Shown: positions 52,981-61,204 of the stretch, in pieces
How positions within the stretch are numbered: the first letter of the stretch is position 1
How the letters are laid out: each line of letters opens with the position of its first letter
From: Pseudomonadota bacterium
GTDB lineage: Bacteria > Myxococcota_A > Polyangia > GCA-2747355
NCBI GenBank assembly: GCA_016711215.1
Contig: JADJTL010000003.1
Coordinates: 372,001 to 436,000 of the forward strand
Length of the DNA stretch: 64,000 bases
Direction of reading: 5' to 3'
Notes under the pieces: generated by a model
Seen by the model: the letters and a program-made list of their open reading frames with translations, nothing else
Told to the model about the DNA's origin: nothing
Database searches by the model: none
Position numbers and translations under genes: made by a program

Positions 52981-53265
52981 ATGGACGGCGACGCCGAGAA
53001 GCGCCTGCTCGCCGCGGTCTTTGCGCGGGCTGTCCGTGATCTCCTTGTCTACCGGCGCGGACGCACCGATGAGGAGCGGCAACTCGCGGAGGCAGCACGC
53101 GCCTGGCTCTTCGAGAGCTCCGAGGACGAGACCGGCATTACCTCGTTTCCTGGCATTTGTCAGGTGATGAACCTTGACCGTGCCCGTGTGCGCAGCCAGC
53201 TGCAGCATATGTTGCCGCAAGGCAGCGCTAGCGCCGCCAGCGCGGCGTGGTTCGACACGGACTAG
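52981..53265 (+). CDS. Hypothetical 94-residue protein
   Basis: A small, mostly helical protein. The N-terminal helix (EKRLLAAVFARAVRDLLVYRR) is followed by an AARAWLFES stretch and a final helix-turn-helix-looking part (FPGICQVMNLDRARVRSQLQHML). This layout resembles small proteins seen in deltaproteobacterial genomes in which a W-LF segment precedes an HTH-like region, but I cannot assign a family. It starts at an ATG after the repeat-rich gap and is followed by another small gene 36 bp later. Its codon use resembles the neighbours. Confidence 0.6.
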   Translation: MDGDAEKRLLAAVFARAVRDLLVYRRGRTDEERQLAEAARAWLFESSEDETGITSFPGICQVMNLDRARVRSQLQHMLPQGSASAASAAWFDTD

Positions 53266-53301
53266 TGCCAACACCAGCACGCGCGACCGGGGAGTGACCT
53301 C

Positions 53302-53553
53302 ATGGCGGCCAAGAAGCGCCGGCCCTTCGAATGTCCGGTGGTCCACGAGACCGTCCAGATCCAGCTCCGAACGCGTCATCCACGCCGCTTCAGCGGTGCG
53401 GATCATCCTTACGTCCAATGCGACCAGCGCGAGTGCCAGTATGTCGACTCCAACGAGCTGCCTTGCCCGCTCTCGTTGACGATGTTCGCGGAGGAGCTCG
53501 CCGAGCGCGAAGCTCAGGCTCGGCTGCGCCAGCAGAACCGCGACGATAGCTGA
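53302..53553 (+). CDS. Hypothetical small Cys-containing protein
   Basis: An 83-residue protein of unknown function. It has a basic start (MAAKKRRPFECP), four cysteines (one near residue 11, then CDQREC and CPL about residues 40-56) and a charged C-terminal helix (FAEELAEREAQARLRQQN). The cysteine arrangement could form a zinc-ribbon, but this is an inference. It lies between another small gene and ydcF-like on the same strand. Confidence 0.55.
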   Translation: MAAKKRRPFECPVVHETVQIQLRTRHPRRFSGADHPYVQCDQRECQYVDSNELPCPLSLTMFAEELAEREAQARLRQQNRDDS

Positions 53554-53598
53554 AACGCCGCGTCGCGCTCGAGCGTAGCGGCTCGCTGAGGGCGGGGC

Positions 53599-54366
53599 GT
53601 GTTCTTCTTCCTGTCGAAATCGCTTGCGCTGCTGACGCAGCCTTTGTTCCTTGGGCTCCTGGCGTTGCTCGGAGCTTGGGGCCTGCGCCGCGCGCAGCGC
53701 TGGCGGCAACTACGCTGGCTCTGCGTGGCGCTGGCCTTCGTCACCCTCGGGCTCTTCAGCTGCGGCGCGATCGCCAACCTCCTGCTCGCGCCCCTGGAGC
53801 GCGCCTATCCCCGCTCGCCCGCGCTGCCGACGGCGCCCGGGGCCATCGTGCTGCTGGGGGGCACCACCGACCCGGAGACCCTCGCCCGTGGGCCCTACGA
53901 GCTCAACGCTGCGGCCGATCGCTTCGTCGAGGCGCTGCGGCTGGCGCAGCGCTACCCGCGTGCAGTGCTGTTGATCTCGGGTGGGTCGAGCGCCCTGCTC
54001 CAACGCACCGAGCGCGAGGCCGACGTGCTCGCGCCGCTGGCCCGCGAGCTCGGCGTGACGGGATCGCGCCTCCGCATCGACAACCAGGCCCGCAATACCC
54101 ATGAGAACGCACGCTACAGCGCCCGCCTGCTCGGCGACGTGCGGGGACCGGTGCTGCTGGTGACCTCCGCGTTTCACATGCGGCGGGCGGTGGCCTGCTT
54201 CGCCAAGGTCGGCCTGAAGGTCGTTCCCTGGCCGGTGGACTACCAGCAGGTGACGCTCAGCAGCGCCCGCAACTGGCTGCCACGGGCGATCGCCTTGGAC
54301 CGCAGCACGATGGCGCTGCGCGAGTACCTTGGCTTGCTCGCTTACCGCATCGCCGGCTATCTCTAG
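53599..54366 (+). CDS. YdcF/ElyC-like DUF218 membrane protein
   Basis: A 255-residue protein with two N-terminal membrane helices (ALLTQPLFLGLLALLGAWGL and WLCVALAFVTLGLFSCG). A DUF218 domain follows, with GAIVLLGGTTDPET, RAVLLISGGSSALLQRTEREADV, NTHENARYSARLL and VLLVTSAFHMRRAVACF. The family includes ElyC, an envelope-biogenesis factor, and YdcF; the domain is periplasmic or cytoplasmic Rossmann-like. The GTG at 53599 has a GAGGGCGGGG ribosome site. It likely ends the plus-strand run; the next genes are on the minus strand. Confidence 0.85.
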   Translation: MFFFLSKSLALLTQPLFLGLLALLGAWGLRRAQRWRQLRWLCVALAFVTLGLFSCGAIANLLLAPLERAYPRSPALPTAPGAIVLLGGTTDPETLARGPYELNAAADRFVEALRLAQRYPRAVLLISGGSSALLQRTEREADVLAPLARELGVTGSRLRIDNQARNTHENARYSARLLGDVRGPVLLVTSAFHMRRAVACFAKVGLKVVPWPVDYQQVTLSSARNWLPRAIALDRSTMALREYLGLLAYRIAGYL

Positions 54367-54383
54367 CGCGGGGGACCGCTCGC

Positions 54384-54710
54384 TCAGGGCCTCAGCGCGG
54401 CGTGGACGGCGAGCCAGATACAGGGCGGCGCGCTGCTCGTCTGCTCGACGCGGTGCCTGCAGTGCGCGGGAAGCAGCAGCCAATCGCCGGCGCGCAGCTC
54501 GCGGGTCGTTCCATCGGCGTAACCAAGCCGCGCCGCCCCCTGCAGGAGCACGACCCATTCGTCCCGCGGCTGGTCGTACCACGCGCCGTCGGGCGTGCGG
54601 TGACCAGAGGAGACGATGCGCTCGATCCGCGCGCCGGGTCCCTCCGCGAGCAGCTCGCTGCGCTCAGTCCCATCCGCAAGCGCCTCGGGTAGCCGCCAGA
54701 GGTTCTCCAC
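54384..54710 (-). CDS. Cupin-domain protein
   Basis: A 108-residue single cupin: ARIERIVSSGHRTPDGAWYDQPRDEWVVLLQGAARLGY (metal-ligand region with His/Glu), then RELRAGDWLLLPAHCRHRV, which supplies the second motif. Small stand-alone cupins commonly bind a metal and act on or sense small molecules; no specific substrate is suggested. The GTG start is 3 bp after the dus stop on the same strand, so it is probably co-transcribed with queC and dus. Confidence 0.82.
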   Translation of the reverse strand: MENLWRLPEALADGTERSELLAEGPGARIERIVSSGHRTPDGAWYDQPRDEWVVLLQGAARLGYADGTTRELRAGDWLLLPAHCRHRVEQTSSAPPCIWLAVHAALRP

Positions 54711-54713
54711 CCC

Positions 54714-55742
54714 TCACCCCGCGACCCGACAGTGCTGATCGAGCAGGGCCTCGATCGCCTGCAGCCCATCGAGGCGGTTGACCAAGGGGCGCAGCCGGAG
54801 CTCGGGATCGAGGGGCGCCAGGTAGCGGCCGGCGAAGGTCCGCATCTGCTGCACCGCGCGGCTCTCGTCGTCACAACCAGCGAGGTGCAGGCGACAGTGC
54901 TCGAGAAAGGTCGCGATCCGCTCGCCTGGCGTCGGCGGCGGCGGCAGCGCGCGGCCCTCACACCAGGCCTTCAGCCGCGCGAAGAGCCAGGGGTCGCCGA
55001 TCGCCGCCCGTCCGATCATCGCCCCATCGGCCCGGCTGACGCGCAGGGCGTGTTCCAAGGTCGGCACATCGACGATGTCCCCATTGGCGATTACCGGCAC
55101 CCGCACCGCAGCCTTCACCGCCGCCATCAGCGCGTAGTCGACCGGGCCGCTGAAGCGTTGCGCGCGCGTGCGTCCATGCACGGTGACGGCGGCTGCGCCC
55201 GCGGCCACGAGCAGCGCCGCCAGCTCGGGGGCATTGCGCTGCGCGTCGTCCCAGCCGGCGCGCAGCTTGACCGTCACCTCGGCGCGACCCGCGACCCCCT
55301 CGCCCACCGCGTGCACGAGCTCCACCGCCAGCGCCGGCTCGCGCATCAGCGCCGCTCCGCATTGCCCGCGCGTCACCGTCTTGGCCGGACAGCCCATGTT
55401 GATGTCGACGAGCTCCGCGCCGGCCGCGGCGGCGATCGCCGCCGCGCGGCGCATCTGCCCCGGCTCGCGGCCATATATCTGCACGGCCAGCGGCCCGCCG
55501 CCCTGGCTACGCCGCATCCGTGCGCGTACCCGCGCCGCGCCCGCCGCGAGGCCCGCCGCCGGAACGAACTCGGTCACCGCCATGCCGCAGCCGAAGCGCT
55601 CGGCGATTGTCCGCGTCGCCAGATGCGTCAAAGCCGCCATCGGCGCCTGCAGGATCGGCGGCCAGATTCGGAGCCGACCGATCTGCAGCGCGGGCAAGCG
55701 GCTCCCCGCGGGGTTGGCGGCGGCGAGGGGCGCCTCGCTCAC
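54714..55742 (-). CDS. dus: tRNA-dihydrouridine synthase
   Basis: A flavoenzyme of about 342 residues that reduces uridines in tRNA D-loops. The TIM-barrel has ILQAPMAALTHLATRTIAERFG near the start, ELVDINMGCPAKTVTRGQCGAAL with the catalytic Cys, VTVKLRAGWDD, AVTVHGRTRAQRFSGPVDY, PVIANGDI and GAMIGRAAIGDPWLF. The GTG start at 55742 overlaps the queC stop by 4 bp (GTGA); upstream residues in the open frame are not family-like. DusB-like by the final motifs, but subclass is not certain. Confidence 0.93.
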   Translation of the reverse strand: MSEAPLAAANPAGSRLPALQIGRLRIWPPILQAPMAALTHLATRTIAERFGCGMAVTEFVPAAGLAAGAARVRARMRRSQGGGPLAVQIYGREPGQMRRAAAIAAAAGAELVDINMGCPAKTVTRGQCGAALMREPALAVELVHAVGEGVAGRAEVTVKLRAGWDDAQRNAPELAALLVAAGAAAVTVHGRTRAQRFSGPVDYALMAAVKAAVRVPVIANGDIVDVPTLEHALRVSRADGAMIGRAAIGDPWLFARLKAWCEGRALPPPPTPGERIATFLEHCRLHLAGCDDESRAVQQMRTFAGRYLAPLDPELRLRPLVNRLDGLQAIEALLDQHCRVAG

Positions 55743-56506
55743 GACGACGCCTCTGCAGCGTAGCGCAGGGGGTCGACCACGCCCGCGAGCGCGAAGCCCT
55801 TGCGCCGCAACAGACACGCATCGCAGGCCCCGCAGGCGCGGTCGTCCGCCAACGGGTCGTAGCAGCTATGGGTCAGGCTGAAGTCGACGCCGAGCGCCAC
55901 CCCCTGCCGCACGATCGCCGCCTTGTCGAGCGCCAGCAAGGGCGCCTCGATCAGCAGCCGCGCCCCGCGCTCGGTCCCCATCGCCGTCGCCTGGTCGGCC
56001 AGCGCCTGGAACGCGGCGATGAAGGCCGGCCGACAGTCGGGATAGCCCGAGTAGTCGAGCGCGTTGACGCCGATGTAGATGTGCCGCGCGTCGAGCACCT
56101 CGGCCCAGGCCAGCGCGCAGGCGAGGAACATGGTGTTGCGGGCGGGCACGTAGGTCACGGGCACGCCGGCACCGATGTCCTCGGCGGCGCGCGCCTTGGG
56201 CACGGCGATCGCGTCGGTCAACGCCGAGCCGCCGATCGCGCGCAGGTCGAGCGCCAGCTCGAGGTGCTGGTCGGCCCCCAGCGCGGCGGCCACCCGCGCC
56301 GCCGCCCGTAACTCTGCCGCGTGGCGCTGGCCATAGCGCACCGTCAGCGCAAAACAGCGCTGCCCGGCGGCCCGCGCCAGCGCCAGACAGACGGCCGAGT
56401 CCAAGCCACCCGAGAGCAAGACCACCGCGCGCGCCTCCTGCGGCACGGTCGCCCCGCTCGCGCCAAGCGCACCACCCTTTGCATCCTCACGCGCTTCGAC
56501 CGCCAC
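55739..56506 (-). CDS. queC: 7-cyano-7-deazaguanine synthase
   Basis: A protein of about 255 residues that makes preQ0, the queuosine precursor. The ATP-pyrophosphatase motif is AVVLLSGGLDSAVCLALA; TVRYGQRHAAELRAA and TYVPARNTMFLACALAWAE follow, with the C-terminal zinc site HSCYDP...CGACDACLLRRKGF. The start is uncertain; GTG 56506 has GGGGG upstream and gives a short non-conserved leader. It is first of queC-dus-cupin, so two tRNA-modification enzymes share a transcript. It diverges from the isocitrate dehydrogenase gene. Confidence 0.94.
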   Translation of the reverse strand: MAVEAREDAKGGALGASGATVPQEARAVVLLSGGLDSAVCLALARAAGQRCFALTVRYGQRHAAELRAAARVAAALGADQHLELALDLRAIGGSALTDAIAVPKARAAEDIGAGVPVTYVPARNTMFLACALAWAEVLDARHIYIGVNALDYSGYPDCRPAFIAAFQALADQATAMGTERGARLLIEAPLLALDKAAIVRQGVALGVDFSLTHSCYDPLADDRACGACDACLLRRKGFALAGVVDPLRYAAEASS

Positions 56507-56557
56507 GAACGCCCCCGCTGCTGGTATCCTCCTACCACTAATCTGACGGAGTCGCGC

Positions 56558-57558
56558 ATGTCCCAGCGAGTGGTGTTGATTCCCGGCGATGGCATCGGTC
56601 CATCGATCTGCGACGCCGTCGTCCGCATCGTCGAGGCTGCAGGGGCGGAGGTCGAATGGGAGACCCATCAGGCCGGCGCCCGCATCACCGAGGCCGGCGC
56701 GGACCCGCTACCCTCGAGCGCCCTCGACGCCATCCGCGCGGCCCGCGTCGCCCTGAAGGGGCCCTGACGACGCCCGTCGGCAAGGGCTATAGCTCGCTCA
56801 ACGTGCGCCTGCGCAAGCAGCTCGATCTCTACGCCAACCTGCGACCCGCGCGATCGCTGGCCGGCGTGCCGAGCCGCTATCAGGACGTGGACCTGATCGT
56901 CGTGCGCGAGAACACCGAGGGCCTCTACTCCGGGATCGAGCATGAGGTGGTGCCCGGCGTCGTCGAATCGCTGAAGATCATGACGCGCCACGCCTGCCTG
57001 CGGATCGCCCGCTTCGCCTTCGAGTATGCGCGCCGCCACGGTCGGCGCCGCGTCACGGCCGTGCATAAGGCAAACATCATGAAGCTGGCGGACGGGCTCT
57101 TTCTCGACTGCTTCCATGAGGTCGCTGGCGAGTACTCGGCGCTGACCGCCGACGACTGCATCGTCGACGCCGCCGCGATGAAGCTCGTCCTCGATCCGCA
57201 GCGCTTCGACGTGGTGGTGATGGAGAACCTCTACGGCGACATCCTCTCGGACCTCTGCGCCGGGCTGGTCGGCGGGCTGGGCGTCACGGCGGGCGCCAAC
57301 CTCGGTCCCGACTGCGCCGTCTTCGAGGCTGTCCACGGCTCGGCGCCAGACATCGCGGGCCGCAACCTGGCCAATCCGACGGCGCTGCTCCAGGCCGCGA
57401 CGATGCTCCTTGATCATCTCGGACAGGAGGCCGTCGCTGCGCGCGTGCGCGAGGCGCTAAAGCGCACCTTGGTCGCGGGCGTGCGCACCCGTGACCTCGG
57501 CGGCAGCGCCAGCACGACTGAATTCACGGAGGCGGTGGTGCAGCGCCTCGAGGCCTGA
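56558..57558 (+). CDS. NAD-type isocitrate/isopropylmalate dehydrogenase, frame broken by one missing base
   Basis: A beta-decarboxylating dehydrogenase of about 334 residues when repaired. Its segments point to the NAD-dependent isocitrate dehydrogenase branch: RVVLIPGDGIGPSI, then TTPVGKGYSSLNVRLRKQLDLYANLRP, VRENTEGLYSGIEHEV, AVHKANIMK, DVVVMENLYGDILSDL and AVHGSAPDIAGRNLANPTA. A stop codon splits it at 56765, and the second frame continues without gap from LTTPV. One extra C after GGGGCCC (56762-56764) restores KGPLTTP, the family sequence. The ATG follows CGGAG by 7 nt. It likely feeds the TCA cycle. Confidence 0.88.
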
Positions 57559-57587
57559 GGGCGACGGGCGCCAGCGCGCGTCGGCCT

Positions 57588-59126
57588 TCAGTTCGCGGCC
57601 AGCGCTGGCAGCCTCGGCGCAGGCTCGCCCCAGCGCACGAGCAAGCGCTGATGCGGATCGCGCCCCAGCGCGAGGCAGGTGCCGAGCGCGAGGCGTAGCT
57701 CCGGCCAGCCCCGCAGGTTCTGCAGCGCATAGCCTTGGGTCTGCTCCTGCGCCAGCGCGTTCGTCGTGCCGTCGAGCAGACGCGGCAGTCGGCGCTCGCT
57801 GCCCTCGCTTTCGCCGACGACGAAGACCCCGAGGCGACCCGCACGCGCGGCACGGCTGATCGCCGCCGAATCCTGCTCGGCAGCCGCAGCGCCGCGATCG
57901 GCCCCGACGCGGAAGCTGCACGCTCCAGAGGTCAGCCGGTCGCCGAGACGGTCCGCCGTGTCGACCAGGTTGAGCGGGTAGTAGTACGCCGGATCGCCAC
58001 CCTCGCTGCCCGCCGCCCCCGCCGCATCGACGAGGAACCTGGCCATCGTCTTGCCCTGAAGGCGCGCCACCATCCCCCATGCCCATTCGTCGAGCACCTC
58101 GGTCGGGTATCTCCACGTCCCGAGCTCGACGCTGTAGAGCGCGGCGCCCGGCCTCGCCGCGGGGCCGCGCAGCGCGCGGGCGCTCTCCATGGTCTCGTCG
58201 GAGGGGCTGCGCCAAAACTGCATCAGCTGCTGAAGGTAGGCGCGCTCGTCGGTCAAGGGCGGGCCGGTCGCGACGAGCACGACATTGCGGCTGCGCCTGG
58301 CGTGCTGCGGCGCGGCGAGCAGCGCGGCGGCGCGCTTCAGGCCGAGGTCGATGTTGCGCGTCGAACTATCGAAATATGCCCTGATGAACGCGAAGCTGAA
58401 GGGACTACCCCTGCGCACGTCGGCGATCCTGTTGAGCTGCTGCAGGCCTGCCCTGATCGCGGGGCTATTGTGCAGCCGCGGCTCGACCGCGGGGAGCTGC
58501 TCCTGGCGAGCAAAGGCGACGAGCCCCGTCGCCGCGGGGAGCTGCTCGAGCTTGGTCTGATTGAAGGCCTGATAGACAATCTCCCAGAAGCTCTGCTCGG
58601 TGCCCTCGATCTTCTGCCAGAGCGAGTTGGTCGCCTCGACGACGTAGACCACCGCCGGCCAGCCCTCGCTGCCAGCGGGCTGAAGCTCCCGACCGAGGCG
58701 CACCGCGGCCGCGGCCTGGAGCTGAATCGCTGCGCGCCCCGCCATCAGCGGCTCGGCCGAGGCGCTGAGCCGCACGGTGAGGACCTCGCCGATCTCGCGG
58801 CCCGCGGCATCGTGCTCGAGCTGCAGCTCGATCGGCAGCAGCTGGACGTCCTGGCGCCCGGTGATCGCGAGCGCCAGCCGCGCCGCCAGCGCGCTGAGGG
58901 CATGCTGGCCAGCGGCCTCACGCCCTTCGTCGCGCAGCACGATCCCCGCCGCCAGCGCCAGGCTGTCGGCAGCCTGCTGCAGCTGCTGCCGCTCGAGCCG
59001 CAGGCGCCCGAAGCGCAAGAGGCCGAAGGCCGTCACCAGCAGGATCAGCCCCAGCAACGCGACGGCTACCGCCACCACGCCCTCTTCCCCCCGACCGGGG
59101 AGACCGCGCCTCGACCCTTGCAGCAC
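57588..59126 (-). CDS. TadG-like pilus-associated protein
   Basis: A 512-residue protein, last of the Tad locus here. It has an N-terminal helix after a basic stretch (VVAVAVALLGLILLVTAFGLLRFG) and the pseudopilin-like LERQQLQQAADSLALAAG, the usual TadG start. The rest includes a vWA-like region (AVVYVVEATNSLWQKIEGTE, RRSRNVVLVATGPPLTDERAYLQQL) and a cysteine-containing C-terminus. TadG-type proteins sit in the envelope and support pilus assembly. The vWA motif here is degenerate (VEATNSLWQ instead of DxSxS), so metal-ion binding is doubtful. Convergent with the isocitrate dehydrogenase gene. Confidence 0.75.
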   Translation of the reverse strand: MLQGSRRGLPGRGEEGVVAVAVALLGLILLVTAFGLLRFGRLRLERQQLQQAADSLALAAGIVLRDEGREAAGQHALSALAARLALAITGRQDVQLLPIELQLEHDAAGREIGEVLTVRLSASAEPLMAGRAAIQLQAAAAVRLGRELQPAGSEGWPAVVYVVEATNSLWQKIEGTEQSFWEIVYQAFNQTKLEQLPAATGLVAFARQEQLPAVEPRLHNSPAIRAGLQQLNRIADVRRGSPFSFAFIRAYFDSSTRNIDLGLKRAAALLAAPQHARRSRNVVLVATGPPLTDERAYLQQLMQFWRSPSDETMESARALRGPAARPGAALYSVELGTWRYPTEVLDEWAWGMVARLQGKTMARFLVDAAGAAGSEGGDPAYYYPLNLVDTADRLGDRLTSGACSFRVGADRGAAAAEQDSAAISRAARAGRLGVFVVGESEGSERRLPRLLDGTTNALAQEQTQGYALQNLRGWPELRLALGTCLALGRDPHQRLLVRWGEPAPRLPALAAN

Positions 59127-59146
59127 GACGCCTTCGCCCTCAGCCC

Positions 59147-59461
59147 TCAGCGCAGCTCGACCGGCGCCGAGAGCGCGGTCTCGCCGCGCGCGCTCTGCGC
59201 GCTGCTCCCGCCGATCATCGTCTTGACCGCGCCGCTGGCCAGCTCGGACTCCATCGCCTTGGGCTGGCCGTAGAGCTCCTGCGGCGGCAGCGCCTGGGTG
59301 CGAAAGGCCCGCTCCGTGGCCCGGCCGGTCGCCTCACCGAGGTGCTCGACCTTGAAGCAAGCGCTGATCGTCCCCAGCGGCAGGAGCCACAGGCACAGCA
59401 GCAGCGCGCCCCGTCGCGCCCTCCGAACCGACCGCTCCGCTCGTCCCTTCAGCATCGACAT
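59147..59461 (-). CDS. Small Tad-locus lipoprotein
   Basis: A 104-residue predicted lipoprotein. The signal is RRARRGALLLCLWLLPLGTISAC, with Cys35 as lipobox. The short mature part is polar with no clear domain. The start ATG at 59461 follows a very strong AGGAGGAGG ribosome site (59467-59478). It overlaps the TadD-like gene by 128 bp as the sequence stands, which is unusual; see the indel discussion for that gene. It may be an outer-membrane pilot-like component of the Tad machine, inferred from location only. Confidence 0.68.
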   Translation of the reverse strand: MSMLKGRAERSVRRARRGALLLCLWLLPLGTISACFKVEHLGEATGRATERAFRTQALPPQELYGQPKAMESELASGAVKTMIGGSSAQSARGETALSAPVELR

Positions 59462-60311
59462 CAGCGTCCTCCTCCTCCGCCGGAAGCGGTGCCACCTCCG
59501 CTGCCGGCTCGCGCAGCGCGCGCCCAGGCTCGAGCGCATGAAGGTTGCGCAAGGCGGGTCGATAGCCCCGTTCCTCGCGCAACGCCTGCTCGTAGTAGCG
59601 GCGCGCGGCCAAGGGTCGCCCACGCAGCTCCTCGACGTAGCCCATGTTCGTCAGCGCCAGGGCGCGACTGCCCGCCTGGGCGAAGGCCTCACGCGCCTCC
59701 TCCGAGCGCCCCATCAGTCCCAGCGTCAGCCCCAGGTTATTGAAGGCGCGGCGCAGGGTCGCATCCAGTCGCACGGCCTGCAGCAGCGCCGCTCGCGCCG
59801 CGGGCAAGCGCCGCTGCACCAACAAACAGAAACCCAGGTCATTGTGATAGGCAGCGAAGTGCGGGGCCAAGGCGAGCGCCTGGCGGTGCGCGCGCTCGGC
59901 CTCGCGGTAACGCCGCTGCCGCATCAAGACCGCCCCCAGCGCCGCGTGCGCCTCGGGGTCGTTGCGGTTGAGGCGCACGGCCAGGCGGAGCTCGCTCTCG
60001 GCGGCCGGCAGCACGCGCTTCTCGCGCAGCACGATACCGCGCAGCAGATGCAGGCGCGCGGCGCGTGGATGCTGCAACAGCAACTGGTTCAGCAGCGGCA
60101 CCGCTGCGTCGTAGCTCCCCTGGGCCACCAACGACTCGACCATCTCGTAGCGCAGCCCGGCGACGTCACGCGCCGTGGGCTGGCGCAGACCATCGCGCGA
60201 CGCCTGGCGCATGCAACCCGCCGCGCCGCTCAGCGGCAGCCAGAGCAGCAGCGCCCAGACAGTGCGGCCAGGCGTCGGCGACGCACCGCGAGCAGGGCTG
60301 CCGCGCTGCAC
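59334..60311 (-). CDS. TadD-like TPR lipoprotein
   Basis: A 325-residue lipoprotein. The signal peptide ends at lipobox AAGC (Cys about residue 33). Four to five TPR units follow: VAQGSYDAAVPLLNQLLLQHP, RVLPAAESELRLAVRLNRNDPEAHAALG, RYREAERAHRQALALAPHF, RRLPAARAALLQAVRLD. This is TadD-like, the Tad outer-membrane assembly lipoprotein. The last 43 residues are low complexity and overlap the next gene. In another frame a TGA at 59461-59463 overlaps that ATG as TGATG, so one missing base upstream could have removed the natural stop. It begins at GTG 60311 right after tadC. Confidence 0.8.
   Translation of the reverse strand: MQRGSPARGASPTPGRTVWALLLWLPLSGAAGCMRQASRDGLRQPTARDVAGLRYEMVESLVAQGSYDAAVPLLNQLLLQHPRAARLHLLRGIVLREKRVLPAAESELRLAVRLNRNDPEAHAALGAVLMRQRRYREAERAHRQALALAPHFAAYHNDLGFCLLVQRRLPAARAALLQAVRLDATLRRAFNNLGLTLGLMGRSEEAREAFAQAGSRALALTNMGYVEELRGRPLAARRYYEQALREERGYRPALRNLHALEPGRALREPAAEVAPLPAEEEDADVDAEGTSGAVGSEGATGRAAAVPVAPAAGDDQRLLQGRAPR
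59466..59478 (-). promoter_or_regulatory. Strong ribosome binding site of the Tad lipoprotein
   Basis: The minus strand carries a GGAGGAGGAGG run ending about 6 nt before the ATG at 59461, near-ideal Shine-Dalgarno pairing. It fixes the start inside the open frame of the TadD-like gene. Confidence 0.6.
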
Positions 60312-60312
60312 C

Positions 60313-61203
60313 TCAGAGCCCTCGGAAGAGGGCCAGGGCGGCTGGTCCCATCATCAGCAACAGGGCCGCCGGCAGCAGGCAGATCGTCAGCGGCAACGCG
60401 AGCTGAGCGTTCGCGGTGCCGGTGGCCTCCTCCAAACGCAGGAGCTGGCGCTGTCTCACGGTCTTGGAGTGGCCCCGCAACAACTCGCCGAGGCGCGCGC
60501 CCATCACCGAGGCCTTGGCGATCAGCGCGGCCACGCTGCTGACGTCCTCGCCGCCCAGCCGCTGAGCCAAGCGACGCCAGGCCGCCGCCACGGGCATCCC
60601 CAGCTGCACGTCGCTCAGCACCGTATCCAGCTCCTGCCGCAGCAGTCGGCTTTCGCCGACGGAACTACCGCCCCCGCGCACGACGCGCTCGAGCGCCTGC
60701 TCGAGACCGAGCCCCGCCTCGAGGCAGACGACGAGCAGGTCGAGCACATCGGGGAGGGCCTCTGAGACCTCGCGCTGCCGGCGCCGAATCCGGCTGCCCA
60801 GCCAGGCGTTCGGGCCGATCACCACGACGGCCGCCACCACGAGCACGAGCAGCAGCTGGTCGAAGCTGCTCTCCGCCACCAGGGCGCGCCCGCCCAGCAC
60901 GAGCAAGAACCCCGCCACCAGCACGACGAAGCGCACGGCGACGAAGAGATCGATCGCGTCGCGGCCGTAGAGCCCTGCATGAACCAGCCGCTGCTGCAGC
61001 GCCTCCGCCTCCCCGCCCCGCGTCGGTCGCAGGCGCGCACCCAGTCGACGCCAACCGCCGAGGGCGGGCGGCTCACGGGCGTCCTCGGCGATCGCTGCCG
61101 CGCCCGCGCGCAAGCGACGGAGCCGGATCGCGATCAGCAGCGCCCCCGCGGCCAGCAGCACGCAGAGCAGCAACGAGAGCGCCTCAAGCACGACTACCGG
61201 CAT
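60313..61203 (-). CDS. tadC: Tad pilus inner-membrane protein TadC
   Basis: A 296-residue type II secretion F-domain protein. Four hydrophobic regions are seen: residues 4-25, two between about 85 and 130, and one at the C-terminus (LPLTICLLPAALLLMMGPAAL). The cytoplasmic F-domain reads ALPDVLDLLVVCLEAGLGLEQALERV...GMPVAAAWRRLAQRLG. It forms the platform for pilus assembly with TadB, 2 bp upstream of which it starts (tight tadB-tadC coupling). Complete. Confidence 0.9.
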   Translation of the reverse strand: MPVVVLEALSLLLCVLLAAGALLIAIRLRRLRAGAAAIAEDAREPPALGGWRRLGARLRPTRGGEAEALQQRLVHAGLYGRDAIDLFVAVRFVVLVAGFLLVLGGRALVAESSFDQLLLVLVVAAVVVIGPNAWLGSRIRRRQREVSEALPDVLDLLVVCLEAGLGLEQALERVVRGGGSSVGESRLLRQELDTVLSDVQLGMPVAAAWRRLAQRLGGEDVSSVAALIAKASVMGARLGELLRGHSKTVRQRQLLRLEEATGTANAQLALPLTICLLPAALLLMMGPAALALFRGL

Positions 61204-61204
61204 T

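Noticed and set aside
52619..52981. A 120-residue plus-strand frame with QLIKQ repeats
   Set aside because: No ribosome site is evident, and the rest of the product is composition-driven; it is treated as non-coding, though not excluded.
52699..53709. A 336-residue minus-strand open frame
   Set aside because: It runs through two tandem arrays and opposes two plausible small genes; composition is Arg/Ala-rich without domains.
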